The position numbers and the translations under genes were made by a program. A stretch of DNA of 64,000 nt from positions 1 to 64,000 of IMG/VR virus record IMGVR_UViG_3300009103_000012. One strand, 5' to 3'. Every line of letters starts with the position of its first letter. Within the stretch, counting starts at the first letter, position 1. Below are positions 55,580-64,000 of the stretch, one piece after another. The notes under the pieces were generated by a model. That model made no database searches. It worked only from the letters and a program-made list of their open reading frames with translations, and was not told where the DNA came from. The DNA is from a virus.

Positions 55580-56374
55580 TTAGAAACTATCATCTTCAAG
55601 GTCTGCAAACGCGTCATCAAGGCTCTTGAACTTAGACTCGATATTCTTTGGTGCGGAGCTAGTGGTAGTAGTACCGTTGAAGCCGCGTGTTGTTTCACCC
55701 TCATCGCTCTCGGCGTCATCGCCTTCAAGCCAATCATTTACGATCTTTGTCAAAGCGTCATAAGACTTTGCTTCATACATATCGTTAATATCAGGAATGT
55801 TTTCAACCCATGTCGCTGCCTGCTTATTATCACTACAAAGAGCTGATTGCTTGCCGCGGGGGCGCACTTCAGTTGTTGCCCACATACGTCCAGGCGCCTT
55901 TGTACAAATCACCTTGACATCACGACCATCTGTCGGGTCGGTGATATCGCCGTAATCTTCATCAAGCATAATATTGAGAAGAGACTGATATACTGTTTTG
56001 CCAAAAGCCCAAATACGAACACCTTTGTCTTCTTCACCGCGAACGATAACAGGGGCGTAATATCGCGCCTTGGGATAAAGCTTCTTACAAAGCTCATAAG
56101 ACTCCTTTGTTCCCTCATCACGAAGCTTTGTGATGAGCTCCTGAATCGGATCGGGATCGCCAAACTGATATGGCGCAAGAAGTCCAGGGTTGTTTCCGAT
56201 GTTATAGTAAAACCATCGCTCAGCGAAGGGAAGACCGTCATCATTCGCTGGGAATGACATGAGCCGAACTACGCTCTCTTCACCTTCTTGGGGACGCCAC
56301 ATTGTGTTGCGGCGGGAGTTATTGCCAGAAAGCTGGCCAAGCTTCTTACGAAGCGCATCAAAATTAATTGCCAT
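55580..56374 (-). CDS. Single-stranded DNA-binding protein, T4 gp32-like
   Basis: 264 residues from ATG 56374, five bases after GGAGG; an earlier ATG is less likely. N-terminus MAINFDALRKKLGQLSGNNSRRNTMW is like the cooperativity domain. WRPQEGEESVVRLMSFPANDD and FYYNIGNNPGLLAPYQFGDPDPI follow the gp32 OB-fold core, and the C-terminus is an acidic tail (VNDWLEGDDAESDEG, LEDDSF). I see no gp32-type zinc Cys set. Covers ssDNA and recruits other replication proteins. Confidence 0.75.
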   Translation of the reverse strand: MAINFDALRKKLGQLSGNNSRRNTMWRPQEGEESVVRLMSFPANDDGLPFAERWFYYNIGNNPGLLAPYQFGDPDPIQELITKLRDEGTKESYELCKKLYPKARYYAPVIVRGEEDKGVRIWAFGKTVYQSLLNIMLDEDYGDITDPTDGRDVKVICTKAPGRMWATTEVRPRGKQSALCSDNKQAATWVENIPDINDMYEAKSYDALTKIVNDWLEGDDAESDEGETTRGFNGTTTTSSAPKNIESKFKSLDDAFADLEDDSF

Positions 56375-56434
56375 GTTAACCTCCAAATGTTTAATATGCA
56401 ATATTCAATTGTCTTTTGTCCTAAGGACATTTAT

Positions 56435-56463
56435 AGTATAATAGCTAGTAGTCAGTTTTTCAA
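56435..56463 (-). promoter_or_regulatory. Sigma-70-type promoter of the SSB gene
   Basis: Minus-strand TATACT (56435-56440), 17-base spacer, TTGAAA (56458-56463), about 60 bases ahead of ATG 56374. Confidence 0.75.
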
Positions 56464-56464
56464 A

Positions 56465-56713
56465 TTATTTTTTATATTCTTTTCCACCGCCGAAAGCAGA
56501 AGCATTTGCTTTTTCAGCACCTTTTCTTCGCTTCTTTCTTTCGGCAGAAGGACCCATCCCTAAAGGAACCATAGGCCCAGGCACGCCGCCGGCGCTTTGT
56601 TCATCATGGTGATCTTCATCTTCTGCCTCGCGGTCATCTTCTGCACTCTCATCAGGCTCGCCCAAGACTTCTTTCTCGAGTAACAGTCGTATATATTCTC
56701 TGATCAAATCCAT
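56465..56713 (-). CDS. Small leader-bearing acidic protein, internal-protein-like
   Basis: 82 residues. MDLIREYIRLLLEKE is a clear leader (L-L-E|K), followed by an acidic stretch (ESAEDDREAEDEDHHDEQ) and a basic C-terminus (ERKKRRKGAEKANASAFGGGKEYKK). The layout recalls T4 internal proteins: targeting leader plus a small charged body. Lies among replication genes, away from the virion module. Function unknown. Confidence 0.7.
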   Translation of the reverse strand: MDLIREYIRLLLEKEVLGEPDESAEDDREAEDEDHHDEQSAGGVPGPMVPLGMGPSAERKKRRKGAEKANASAFGGGKEYKK

Positions 56714-56724
56714 ACATTTAATTA

Positions 56725-57564
56725 TTACTCAGAAAAGCGATGTGATGCATCTATCTCAAAATATTGTGGCTCAACCCTTGAAAGGTTCTCCTTTAGCCAC
56801 AAGCATTCACGCTTAGCTTCCTCTTCGCTGTTCGTAGCCTTCCACCAACATGTCAATTCAGGATTCCACCTGTATCGACCTTGCTTCAAGATTACATTCT
56901 CTTCCCTTAGCGAATTCGCGGCAAAAACATGATAGTCTGGCTCTGACGCATTCTGCAACAGCTCTTGCATATATTTGTTCTTTCGCAAAAGATGAAGTGT
57001 GGCATCCACATCTGCAACTGCATTGTGAGAATCATAAAAATACCCATGCCAGGCGCAAAGCACTTCTAGAGCCTTAGAGCATCGTACGATAGGTGTCCAA
57101 TCAACTTGAGTCATAGAACATCCCCAGATAGCATTCTCAGGCGCCAGTTGATTGTTTTTACGAAGGGCTATATCAATCCATTTTCTGTCAAAAGAAGCGT
57201 TGTGTGCAATGATAAATTGGCACTTTTGCAAGACACGAGAAATCTTATCCCAAGGAATACTCTTTCCTTCTAGGTCTTCATCTGTGAACCCAGTTATGTG
57301 CGTAATAATCTTAGGTAGAGGAGCTGACGGTTGCTGCAGGGCAACGATCGTATTTCTCAATCCGGAAACTTCGCCAGTGGTTGGACTCACAAAGAATGGG
57401 CGAATCGCAATCTGAATTATTTCATCCTTCAGATGATTCAAGCCCGTTGTTTCAACATCAATAACTGCTGCTACAACATCTCCATCTTCAGGCTCTCTAT
57501 CTGGATCATCCAAATTAGCCAATTTATTAAGAAGTACTTTTCCGTTTAGTTCTAAATGCTTCAC
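56725..57564 (-). CDS. DnaQ/epsilon-type 3'-5' exonuclease
   Basis: 279 residues from GTG 57564 (GGAG six bases before). VAAVIDVETTGLNHLKDEIIQIAI is ExoI (D-x-E), FIIAHNASFDRKWIDIAL ExoII and HNAVADVDATLHLL ExoIII (H-x-A-x-x-D). Proofreading partner for the phage DnaE. C-terminal extension with YRWNPELTCWWKATNSEEEAK is not typical and may bind the polymerase. Confidence 0.85.
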   Translation of the reverse strand: MKHLELNGKVLLNKLANLDDPDREPEDGDVVAAVIDVETTGLNHLKDEIIQIAIRPFFVSPTTGEVSGLRNTIVALQQPSAPLPKIITHITGFTDEDLEGKSIPWDKISRVLQKCQFIIAHNASFDRKWIDIALRKNNQLAPENAIWGCSMTQVDWTPIVRCSKALEVLCAWHGYFYDSHNAVADVDATLHLLRKNKYMQELLQNASEPDYHVFAANSLREENVILKQGRYRWNPELTCWWKATNSEEEAKRECLWLKENLSRVEPQYFEIDASHRFSE

Positions 57565-57626
57565 TGCTTCTCCAAGAATATAATCAAATTAATAGTATTT
57601 GAAAGAAGCAATGTTTACAAGAATTA

Positions 57627-58124
57627 CTACCAATCGCCCTTGTTCGGTCCGGTGTGAACGATCACATCACCACCATCGACTTGTATTTGAAGCGGCACGT
57701 CTGAAGACAGTATACCGGCGGTCATGGCCCCCATTAAAGTGTGGTGAAGAAATTTCGCACCATTTCGAGCATCAAGCTCTCCCAGCCCGATAGACAATCC
57801 TTTCCGATCTCCCTTTGTCACCACGCCAATACCTCCGTAGGCCTGAGCCATGGTGTCTTGTTTCACAGCTTGTTTCCAAATAGTGCGTACACCTTCCAGA
57901 CCGTTTCCGCCACCAGAAATTCCAAGATTCTTCATAAGCTGGCCAGGATTTCTTTTCGCCAAGGCGCCAGTCTCAGCGACCACTTTGGTAAAACCACCCT
58001 TTCCAACCGACAAGCCAATTTCACCAGGCTTTATCGCTTTTCCTTTTTTGCGGTGTCCTCTTCCCTTTTTTTCTTCTTCATTTAGAATTGTTCTAATATA
58101 ACTTCTAACTTTTTGTTCATTCAT
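57627..58124 (-). CDS. Leader-bearing basic protein
   Basis: 165 residues. MNEQKVRSYIRTILNEEEKK is a leader variant (L-N-E|E). A basic stretch (RGHRKKGKAIKPG) and a Gly-rich, beta-rich body (IGLSVGKGGFTKVV, SGGGNGLEGV) follow; GLSIGLGELDARNGAKFLHHTLMGAMTAGIL near the end. No family recognised. Its ATG overlaps the mini-PolA end. Confidence 0.65.
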   Translation of the reverse strand: MNEQKVRSYIRTILNEEEKKGRGHRKKGKAIKPGEIGLSVGKGGFTKVVAETGALAKRNPGQLMKNLGISGGGNGLEGVRTIWKQAVKQDTMAQAYGGIGVVTKGDRKGLSIGLGELDARNGAKFLHHTLMGAMTAGILSSDVPLQIQVDGGDVIVHTGPNKGDW

Positions 58125-59313
58125 GATTGTTAAACTCTTTTATCTTAAGCGGGAAATTTCCAAGTCCAGAAACATCGTACCCTGTATTTACATATCTTGT
58201 GATTTCGTCTAAATGCTCATTCGGTGTATCAATAATTAGTGCATCGTGAATTACGAATAGTGGCTTACACTTGCTGGAAAAACGCTTGGTAAACTCCTTG
58301 AACCCAGCAATTGCGACGTCTGAGGCTGTCGATTGTAAGTAATTATTCACAAGAATACTTTCTCTTCCACTATCAATTTCTATAGGGCGTCCAAAATAAT
58401 TCTGGATCATTCCTGATTTTGCCTGATATCTCAACTCACGCTTAAGATCAACTAACTTAAAATAGCTTGACACTTCGCGCATCAAATATGAGGCGCTTAT
58501 TTTGGACTTATCTTTTTTCAGAAGCTGTTCAAGACGCAAATTACCAGCTCCATATAACGAACACAAGACTGCCAACTTTGCGGTGTCTCTCGACACCTTT
58601 ATATTACTAGACTCTATAAACGAAAGATATACGTCACTTGCAGCATGAACGTTCGCAAGATTAAGGGCAACTCGGGGCTCTAGAGAAACAAAATCGATCT
58701 CATAAAGAGTACCGCGATTTGAAGCGGGAGTAAAGACAGACCTAAATTCTTTTTTCAATGTCAAAATCTGCGGGCCACTTTTGATCGTTAAGCGTCCAGT
58801 CTTTGTTGAAACCCGATCATACAATGGGACGTCCAAAAAAGAGTTGGCTGAACCTGACAATAACTTTCTTAAGACATGCGAATCGTTGTGCTGTAATAAT
58901 TTCCTTGTCAGTGTTGTATCGATTCGTGATTGACACAAGCTACTAAACAGCTCATTTGAATCTATAAAAAACTTTGGGTAATTACTCTCGGTTAACAACT
59001 CTTCAATTTTGCAAAGTTCTTCAACATACTTCTTAAAATTCTTCTTAAATACTTTTCTAGGGAGGATGTAGCGCCACGGTATCGATGGAGGGACCTTAAT
59101 GTCGGAAAAGCTTTTCCTGAATCTTTTCGGTACAAAATCAGGAATATCTATATCATATAAGCTTAATAGAGGCTCCAAAGAGTCTGGTCGGCCTGGGCAC
59201 CCAATCACAAAATATGACCTATCCGATATCTCATGTGTCCACCTGATTAGTCCACCGCTTATAATCATGTGATTTTCTGTGCCGATGTAATTCTTATGAA
59301 GCAAAATTGGCAT
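58117..59313 (-). CDS. Minimal family-A DNA polymerase without exonuclease domain
   Basis: 398 residues, about the size of the polymerase core alone (T7 or E. coli Pol I cores are near 400-600). TKTGRLTIKSGPQIL, motif A YEIDFVSLEPRVAL (Asp207), motif B RDTAKLAVLCSLYG (Arg242, Lys246, Tyr254), QSTASDVA and motif C VIHDALI. In motif C the usual H-D-E reads H-D-A (356-358). No 3'-5' exonuclease motifs. It may fill gaps or bypass lesions beside the DnaE replicase. Start not marked by a clear ribosome site. Confidence 0.8.
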   Translation of the reverse strand: MPILLHKNYIGTENHMIISGGLIRWTHEISDRSYFVIGCPGRPDSLEPLLSLYDIDIPDFVPKRFRKSFSDIKVPPSIPWRYILPRKVFKKNFKKYVEELCKIEELLTESNYPKFFIDSNELFSSLCQSRIDTTLTRKLLQHNDSHVLRKLLSGSANSFLDVPLYDRVSTKTGRLTIKSGPQILTLKKEFRSVFTPASNRGTLYEIDFVSLEPRVALNLANVHAASDVYLSFIESSNIKVSRDTAKLAVLCSLYGAGNLRLEQLLKKDKSKISASYLMREVSSYFKLVDLKRELRYQAKSGMIQNYFGRPIEIDSGRESILVNNYLQSTASDVAIAGFKEFTKRFSSKCKPLFVIHDALIIDTPNEHLDEITRYVNTGYDVSGLGNFPLKIKEFNNHE

Positions 59314-59349
59314 GTGTCAATTTAATAAAGTTGCATAGAATGTTCAAGC

Positions 59350-62300
59350 TTATCCAGCATCTGTCATCGCAGTTAGCGCTCCCTTTACGCTATCCATCAT
59401 GCTTATGTACTTACCAAATGCATCGATCTGCGTCATCTTTAATTTCGTCTCAAATTTCCCTTGAGAAAGTGAGTGATCGATTCCTGTTACCACGAACGTA
59501 TTATCTATCGTGGTTCCCGTCCCAAAGTCTACGAAGAATTGCTGACCATACGAAATAAGCGGACATCCGTATGTTGTTAGCGATAGCTGTACCGGTGCGG
59601 TTTGAAGCGGTAGTCCAGCATCGCGGGATCCCTGGGGACCGTCACCTCCACCCATTCCTCCTCGCATCATATTAACAGAAGCAAGCTTGGGATCATTCAT
59701 CGATGAAAGGTCTGCTGCTAGCACTGCTGAATTAGAGCTACCATAAATAATCGATGGCATGCTCTTCATCAAAAAATCTTTTAACGCTGGAAACCCTCCT
59801 TTCACGCGAAAGTGCGAAGTCAAGAATTCTTCCATTACTGCATCTACAGTTGCATCAGTAGCATTATTCACATCATCCAGAATCTCTTGAGGAACAACCT
59901 CCAGAAGGCCACCCTCAATTGCCATTATAAGACCTGCCACAAATTCACTTTGATGAGTACAGTCCCAACCATCAGTAGCACCTGCCGCTGCCTCAACTTC
60001 TCCAGGCACTCCTCCTGCTGCGGATGAAAGCAGACCAATTGAATCGCTTCTTGCGGCACCCATCATTTTATGCAATGCCGTGTAAGGAGTGCACACAGTG
60101 TCATATATGTGTATTCTTAGAAGTGTACCCTTCTTTCCATTTGGGTGAGTACCCGGCTTACAGGGAACAGCTTGCATTTCAAACTTAATTCGAGGCATCT
60201 TAAATTCTATATCTGCACCCTCTCCATACGCGTCTTCCAACCTCTTCTTTTTTTCGTCATTCAATTTCGTGGCGTCTTCTTTAAACTCTTCTTTCATTTG
60301 AGTCTCGCCTTCTTCATCTGTCTCAAATAAGTCACACAAGCCGTAGACATACGATGCTTGGTTTTGTATAAACTCTTTAGACACAAAATTCAAGAATCGA
60401 CCCAATGGCATATTAACAGATGTCTTAGTCGCTTCTTCGAACTTTTTCTTAAAGTCTTCAATTCTGATCGGAATATCTGCAATCGTTAAGCTTGAAAGAT
60501 AACTTGCTTTATCATTCACAGGATAAAAGATAAATTGAATCTCATCGAACCGACGTGTTGAAGCTAAAGGTTTTCCTATCATATACATCAGCATAGCGCC
60601 AAAAGAAACAAATTTGCTGTCATTATATCTAGCATTAACGTAAGCTGTACTACCCATCGCGCCACGGACCGTACGAGCGAAGGGATCTTTATTAGAGCCG
60701 CGCATATTCCCAAGATGCTGAATTTTTCCCGCGACGGCATCTGCTATCGTCGCTTTTGCTTCAGCAACTACACCGCCCTGACCGTCACTACCAAACATAT
60801 CAGAGAGGGTACTAGCTAATTCTTCCTCTGCTGGATCTGTCGAATTTCTTTTTTCAGAAATAAACTTTTTGATAGCATCAGCTGTCTCTTGATCAACTGT
60901 CATAGCCTTACTAGTGTCTGAGGCGGCGGACATAAAAGAACTACCAAACATATCTTTAGCAGACTGTGTATCACCCGTTGCTTCAGCGTCCTCCATGATC
61001 TGTTGCTTAATCACTTTAATCGCTTCTTGTAAGTCTTTCAAAGTCTGAAGAATGTCATCTACACCTTCACCCTGGCTGAGGTTAGCTGTGTCGATATTTC
61101 CGGAGCCCTTCATGGAAAGTTTTAGTTTTATCTTAACTTGGCCGACATCATCAAACGAAAAAGAGCTATTCACAACCATATATTTTTTCTTAACTTTACA
61201 AAGGTCTAAGAACGTTCCAAAGAAATTTCCCTGGACTGACCCAACCGGTAAACCGGTTGAAGAGGCTTCTTCACCTCCAACCGTTCGTCCAGACGGATCT
61301 GGATGAGACCACCCATAGGTTATCAAAAGCTCGGTATGACCATAAAGATCGGGCTTAACAAACTCAGATATCTCAGTTAAGCGTGATCTATCATGCATGA
61401 TTAAAGATATCTCAGCTGTTTCATGAGACATGAATCCCTTCGAAGGAGTAACAGAAACGCTGAAGTCTTCAATCGTCATCATAGGACGGAATGGATCAAT
61501 TATCCCGGCTCCTCTGCGGCCGCCGGTTTGTGGCTGGTCTTCTGGAGCTGAACCTGGGGTCTGAGAGAATGCTTCATAGTCTTCGTATCTTTCCATTCTT
61601 GCTTGTGGTCCATGACCGATCACAGGCACCATTGTCTGAGGCGCTAAAAACATTTCCATACCCGCTGTTGCGATTTCAACTTCCTCAGCATCCGGATCGA
61701 CAGCATTGGGGTCTGAAGCGGGTAAGGCATTAGCCTGTGCATCAAGAGTTTGTTGGGCCTGCTCAAAATCATGTAAAGCAGAACCGTCAAGAGCAGTTGC
61801 CATATAATAATCTGCGGTGTTCTCTGCAGGTGCCGATGACCCAAGCAGAAATTGCATCATACCCATCGTCTGAATTCGACCATCTTCAGCCACACCACTC
61901 TTGGGAGATATCACTGTTATGTCAAGATAAGGCTGACACCTGCTCAGCTCCAGCGTCGGTAAGCAATTCATAAAAAGAGCAACAGCGCCTGTGTCTCTTT
62001 TTGCTGGGGTTAATTTAGGATTAAAAACCTGGAGGGCTGATACGTTCGGAGTGTATTTCGTTGGGGAAGCAAACGCACCGTTAATCTGGCCCTCTCCATC
62101 TGTGTCAATCTTCATGCATTTTTTTGCAGAAAAAGTTGAAGCTACAAAAGAGGGCCAGGTTGGTGACCCAACACCCGTTGGCATATCAATCACGTCAAAA
62201 GCTTCGGGCTCTCCAATAATTCGGTATAACCCCTTGGCTAAATCAACCATGTCAGCAACTTCCGCGGAGGTGGCACCCTGCATTGCATCAACCAGCGCTT

Positions 62301-62523
62301 GCATTGCTTGCATTGTCGTCACACCACCTTCTGTGGTATTCGTGAATGCGCGGATGACCTTGTGCATTTCAGGTGTTGGATCCAGATCTAAGGTACCAAA
62401 TGAACCGACTGCGTCATCGCCACCAAAAGCCAGTACTGCCATAAAATCTTCTTTCGAAACAATAGACCAGTATCTTCCTAGTTTGTCAACGACATCCGAT
62501 AACTTGTCATCATAAATAGCCAT
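59350..62523 (-). CDS. Large virion protein, probable tail/baseplate component
   Basis: 1057 residues. Central region (FSVSVTPSKGFMSHETAEISLIMHDRSRLTEIS..., ELLITYGWSHPD, FFGTFLDLCKVKKKYMVVNSSFSFDDVG) has the look of tail hub domains: beta-rich, F-x-G-x-x-x-x, with a Y-x-W. N-terminal and C-terminal parts are alpha-rich or Gly/Ala-rich. The C-terminal SYGQQFFVDFGTGTTIDNTFVVTGIDHSLSQGKFETKLKMT fits such hub proteins. No enzyme motif. Role by context: next to the gp53-like protein. Confidence 0.6.
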   Translation of the reverse strand: MAIYDDKLSDVVDKLGRYWSIVSKEDFMAVLAFGGDDAVGSFGTLDLDPTPEMHKVIRAFTNTTEGGVTTMQAMQALVDAMQGATSAEVADMVDLAKGLYRIIGEPEAFDVIDMPTGVGSPTWPSFVASTFSAKKCMKIDTDGEGQINGAFASPTKYTPNVSALQVFNPKLTPAKRDTGAVALFMNCLPTLELSRCQPYLDITVISPKSGVAEDGRIQTMGMMQFLLGSSAPAENTADYYMATALDGSALHDFEQAQQTLDAQANALPASDPNAVDPDAEEVEIATAGMEMFLAPQTMVPVIGHGPQARMERYEDYEAFSQTPGSAPEDQPQTGGRRGAGIIDPFRPMMTIEDFSVSVTPSKGFMSHETAEISLIMHDRSRLTEISEFVKPDLYGHTELLITYGWSHPDPSGRTVGGEEASSTGLPVGSVQGNFFGTFLDLCKVKKKYMVVNSSFSFDDVGQVKIKLKLSMKGSGNIDTANLSQGEGVDDILQTLKDLQEAIKVIKQQIMEDAEATGDTQSAKDMFGSSFMSAASDTSKAMTVDQETADAIKKFISEKRNSTDPAEEELASTLSDMFGSDGQGGVVAEAKATIADAVAGKIQHLGNMRGSNKDPFARTVRGAMGSTAYVNARYNDSKFVSFGAMLMYMIGKPLASTRRFDEIQFIFYPVNDKASYLSSLTIADIPIRIEDFKKKFEEATKTSVNMPLGRFLNFVSKEFIQNQASYVYGLCDLFETDEEGETQMKEEFKEDATKLNDEKKKRLEDAYGEGADIEFKMPRIKFEMQAVPCKPGTHPNGKKGTLLRIHIYDTVCTPYTALHKMMGAARSDSIGLLSSAAGGVPGEVEAAAGATDGWDCTHQSEFVAGLIMAIEGGLLEVVPQEILDDVNNATDATVDAVMEEFLTSHFRVKGGFPALKDFLMKSMPSIIYGSSNSAVLAADLSSMNDPKLASVNMMRGGMGGGDGPQGSRDAGLPLQTAPVQLSLTTYGCPLISYGQQFFVDFGTGTTIDNTFVVTGIDHSLSQGKFETKLKMTQIDAFGKYISMMDSVKGALTAMTDAG

Positions 62524-62526
62524 GCG

Positions 62527-62823
62527 CTACCCTAATAGAGCCATAATCTGACCTATGTCAGTTGGAATTTTAAGATAAATTCCTGGAGGCACCTGTAAAC
62601 CCCATCCAATGCCACTGGCTCCAGCAATGACCCACCACAATGTTCCATCGCCATATATTTCACCAGCAATAATATCGAGTCGCTCGGCCTCTGTCGTAAC
62701 ACGTCCTTTCCATGAAATCTTTCCTGACGCGACGGCGACAGCTACCATATAACAAGCGTCCCATGTTCCATAAAATTTTCCACCCCTTAATTTTGGAGCT
62801 CTCTTGTATCGATTTATTGGCAT
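62527..62823 (-). CDS. gp53-like/LysM-type baseplate wedge protein
   Basis: 98 residues. RLDIIAGEIYGDGTLWWVIAGASGI then GLQVPPGIYLKIPTDI is the LysM-like fold of T4 gp53-family baseplate proteins (x-L-D-x-x-A-x-x-x-Y-G-D-x-x-L-W-W-V-I-A ... I-P). Supports a contractile-tailed phage. Spacing of three bases to the large protein. Confidence 0.75.
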   Translation of the reverse strand: MPINRYKRAPKLRGGKFYGTWDACYMVAVAVASGKISWKGRVTTEAERLDIIAGEIYGDGTLWWVIAGASGIGWGLQVPPGIYLKIPTDIGQIMALLG

Positions 62824-62836
62824 TAGCTAGTCCCCA

Positions 62837-64000
62837 TTATCCCGTACCCGGGGTTCCACCACCACCAGCTCCATAGCCACCAGTAACAGAATCTTTGAAC
62901 CCTTCTTGTGTGTCGATATTTGCATCATCATCAACGTATGTACCGCGATGGATACTCATACGGCCGCCGGGAACAGATCGGCCGGCACCTGGACTGTAGA
63001 AGTCTTCTGCGAGACCGGCGTTGATTTTTCCAACTGGATAGTTGTATGCGCGCATTGCGCCGTTGTTGTCGAGGCCAGGAACAATATCGTGTATTGGGCT
63101 AAAGCTGATGCTACACTTTATCATCTGTGGAGCTCTTCTACTAATATCAGACATATCCCATTGCGATTCTTTCCAGTCCATATCAAAACTGGTAATGACG
63201 CCCGCTAAGCCTCGTCCACCGGCTGCTTCGAAAGATCGTACAACAGCATTTTTGTCGGGATGAAAGAAATCATAAATATCAAATACCTGCTCTTCAAGGG
63301 TAACATTTACAGGTGGAACTGTCGGTTCGGCTGGTGGTGGATAGATTGGATACAGGTCCACCGATGTTACCACGTATGCGTGGGTATGGCCCTTACTTGA
63401 TAAAGCTGGCCCATAAGGGTCGGCAGGATCATCAGGGTCTGCTGGGGTCACTAGATACTCTGCGTATTGTCCAGCTTCACGGACATCTTCATTAACACTT
63501 GTCTCTTGGTTTAGCTCATCCGCTGATTCACCTGCCGCATTCACAAAAGCCCCATACTCATCGGAAACTCTGCGACCAATGATATTCACTTTCATTTCTG
63601 AATATGTGCGTGAAGTGAATGCATGGTCTTCGATGTTTATACCAGATGTTGCAGTGGGGGGAGGGAACAGAGCAGGCCAGTCATCTGGCCCGTATGGAGT
63701 CCCGGGAGTTGACTTATCCTGGTCCATATCATACGTCGTATAACCCTCGGAATTGGCGTACATCATAGCTACACCGAGGCCAAGGCCACTAGTATCAAAA
63801 GGAATAAATCCATGGTCGAAGTCTGCATGTTCGTCAGGCTCAAAAAACCAATGCATATCAATATCTAGCTCAACACCAGCCGCGTCTGCTTCGGCAGTCG
63901 CCTCTGCTATCTCAACAGCAGCTTGGGCTTCTTCCATGTATGTTAGATCGAATGGCGCGCCTTCCCACTTCGCTCTTTCTTCATCACTATCGATTGTAGT
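62837..64000 (-). CDS. Virion protein, probable baseplate/tail, 5' end outside window
   Basis: The frame is open to the right-hand edge, so an ATG at 63937 is not the true start. Visible part: Ala/Asp/Glu-rich first section, FEPDEHADFDHGFIPFDTSG, then a C-terminal domain with GVITSFDMDWKESQWDMSDISRRAPQMIKCSISFSPIHDIVPGLDNNG, a pattern common in tail/baseplate proteins, and a Gly-rich end (GGYGAGGGGTPGTG). Role by context only. Confidence 0.6.
   Translation of the reverse strand, partial: TTIDSDEERAKWEGAPFDLTYMEEAQAAVEIAEATAEADAAGVELDIDMHWFFEPDEHADFDHGFIPFDTSGLGLGVAMMYANSEGYTTYDMDQDKSTPGTPYGPDDWPALFPPPTATSGINIEDHAFTSRTYSEMKVNIIGRRVSDEYGAFVNAAGESADELNQETSVNEDVREAGQYAEYLVTPADPDDPADPYGPALSSKGHTHAYVVTSVDLYPIYPPPAEPTVPPVNVTLEEQVFDIYDFFHPDKNAVVRSFEAAGGRGLAGVITSFDMDWKESQWDMSDISRRAPQMIKCSISFSPIHDIVPGLDNNGAMRAYNYPVGKINAGLAEDFYSPGAGRSVPGGRMSIHRGTYVDDDANIDTQEGFKDSVTGGYGAGGGGTPGTG

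Noticed and set aside
59319-59347. TTGAAC-17-TAAATT as promoter of the mini-PolA gene
   Set aside because: The implied start of transcription falls at the ATG, so it is unlikely unless translation starts further in.
1-64000. tRNA genes
   Set aside because: None was found by eye besides the tmRNA; dense coding leaves little room, though a tRNA scan was not possible.

Overview
The window is a stretch of a large tailed-phage genome (Caudoviricetes). A T4 gp53-like baseplate protein suggests a contractile tail. The organism cannot be named from sequence alone. Phage signs are the very dense packing (ATGA and TAATG overlaps almost everywhere), a self-encoded replisome, an endolysin, virion genes, and nucleotide, chaperone and sugar genes mixed in. 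Nearly everything reads on the minus strand. The exception is a plus-strand island at 7573-10353 (tmRNA, a cysteine-cluster protein, a tubulin/FtsZ-like protein and a P-loop kinase). No stretch over 300 bases lacks a gene.

Layout. 1-7477: proteins that mostly begin with one short helical leader of the type M-x-L-L-R-E-Y-I-R-x-L-(L/I)-x-E. They are fused to unrelated bodies: a CCA/poly(A) nucleotidyltransferase, an ADP-ribosyltransferase-like fold, HAD phosphatases, a GNAT acetyltransferase and unknowns. 7573-11105: tmRNA, tubulin, kinase and a (p)ppGpp-hydrolase-like HD protein. 11120-16480: small genes, two tiny membrane proteins, a deaminase, peptide deformylase and a sigma factor whose region 4.2 seems split off. 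16526-20656: GroEL, a flap nuclease and a PD-(D/E)xK-like nuclease. 20700-32635: virion or assembly genes, many with leader-like N-termini, including a metal-ligand-less superoxide-dismutase fold, a pterin-dehydratase fold and a large Ala-rich scaffold-like protein. 32699-39744: dCMP deaminase, MT-A70 methylase, DHH phosphoesterase, sugar-nucleotide genes, a glycosyltransferase, a dNMP-kinase-like protein and a ThyA homologue with Asp at the base-discriminating position. 39798-59313: replication and metabolism (DnaE, J-domain protein, dUTPase-like, ThyX, thioesterase, glutamine synthetase, endolysin, ClpP, class II ribonucleotide reductase, helicase, flap nuclease, RecA/UvsX, gp32-like SSB, DnaQ, mini PolA). 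59350-64000: tail/baseplate genes.

How it may work together. The leaders resemble T4 capsid-targeting sequences, which end in the (L/I)-x-E site cut by the prohead protease. I infer that the phage loads a varied set of enzymes into its head for delivery with the DNA. Three leader copies lie inside multidomain proteins, as if cargo genes had been fused. A second theme is proteostasis: tmRNA, ClpP, deformylase, GroEL and a J-domain protein in one phage. A third is probable DNA hypermodification from the 32.7-39.7 kb gene run. Promoter classes can be proposed: sigma-70-like sites before the SSB, recA-like and sigma genes, and a recurring CATATTTA motif before virion and cargo genes. Functional calls rest on motifs read by eye; no database or structure search was run.
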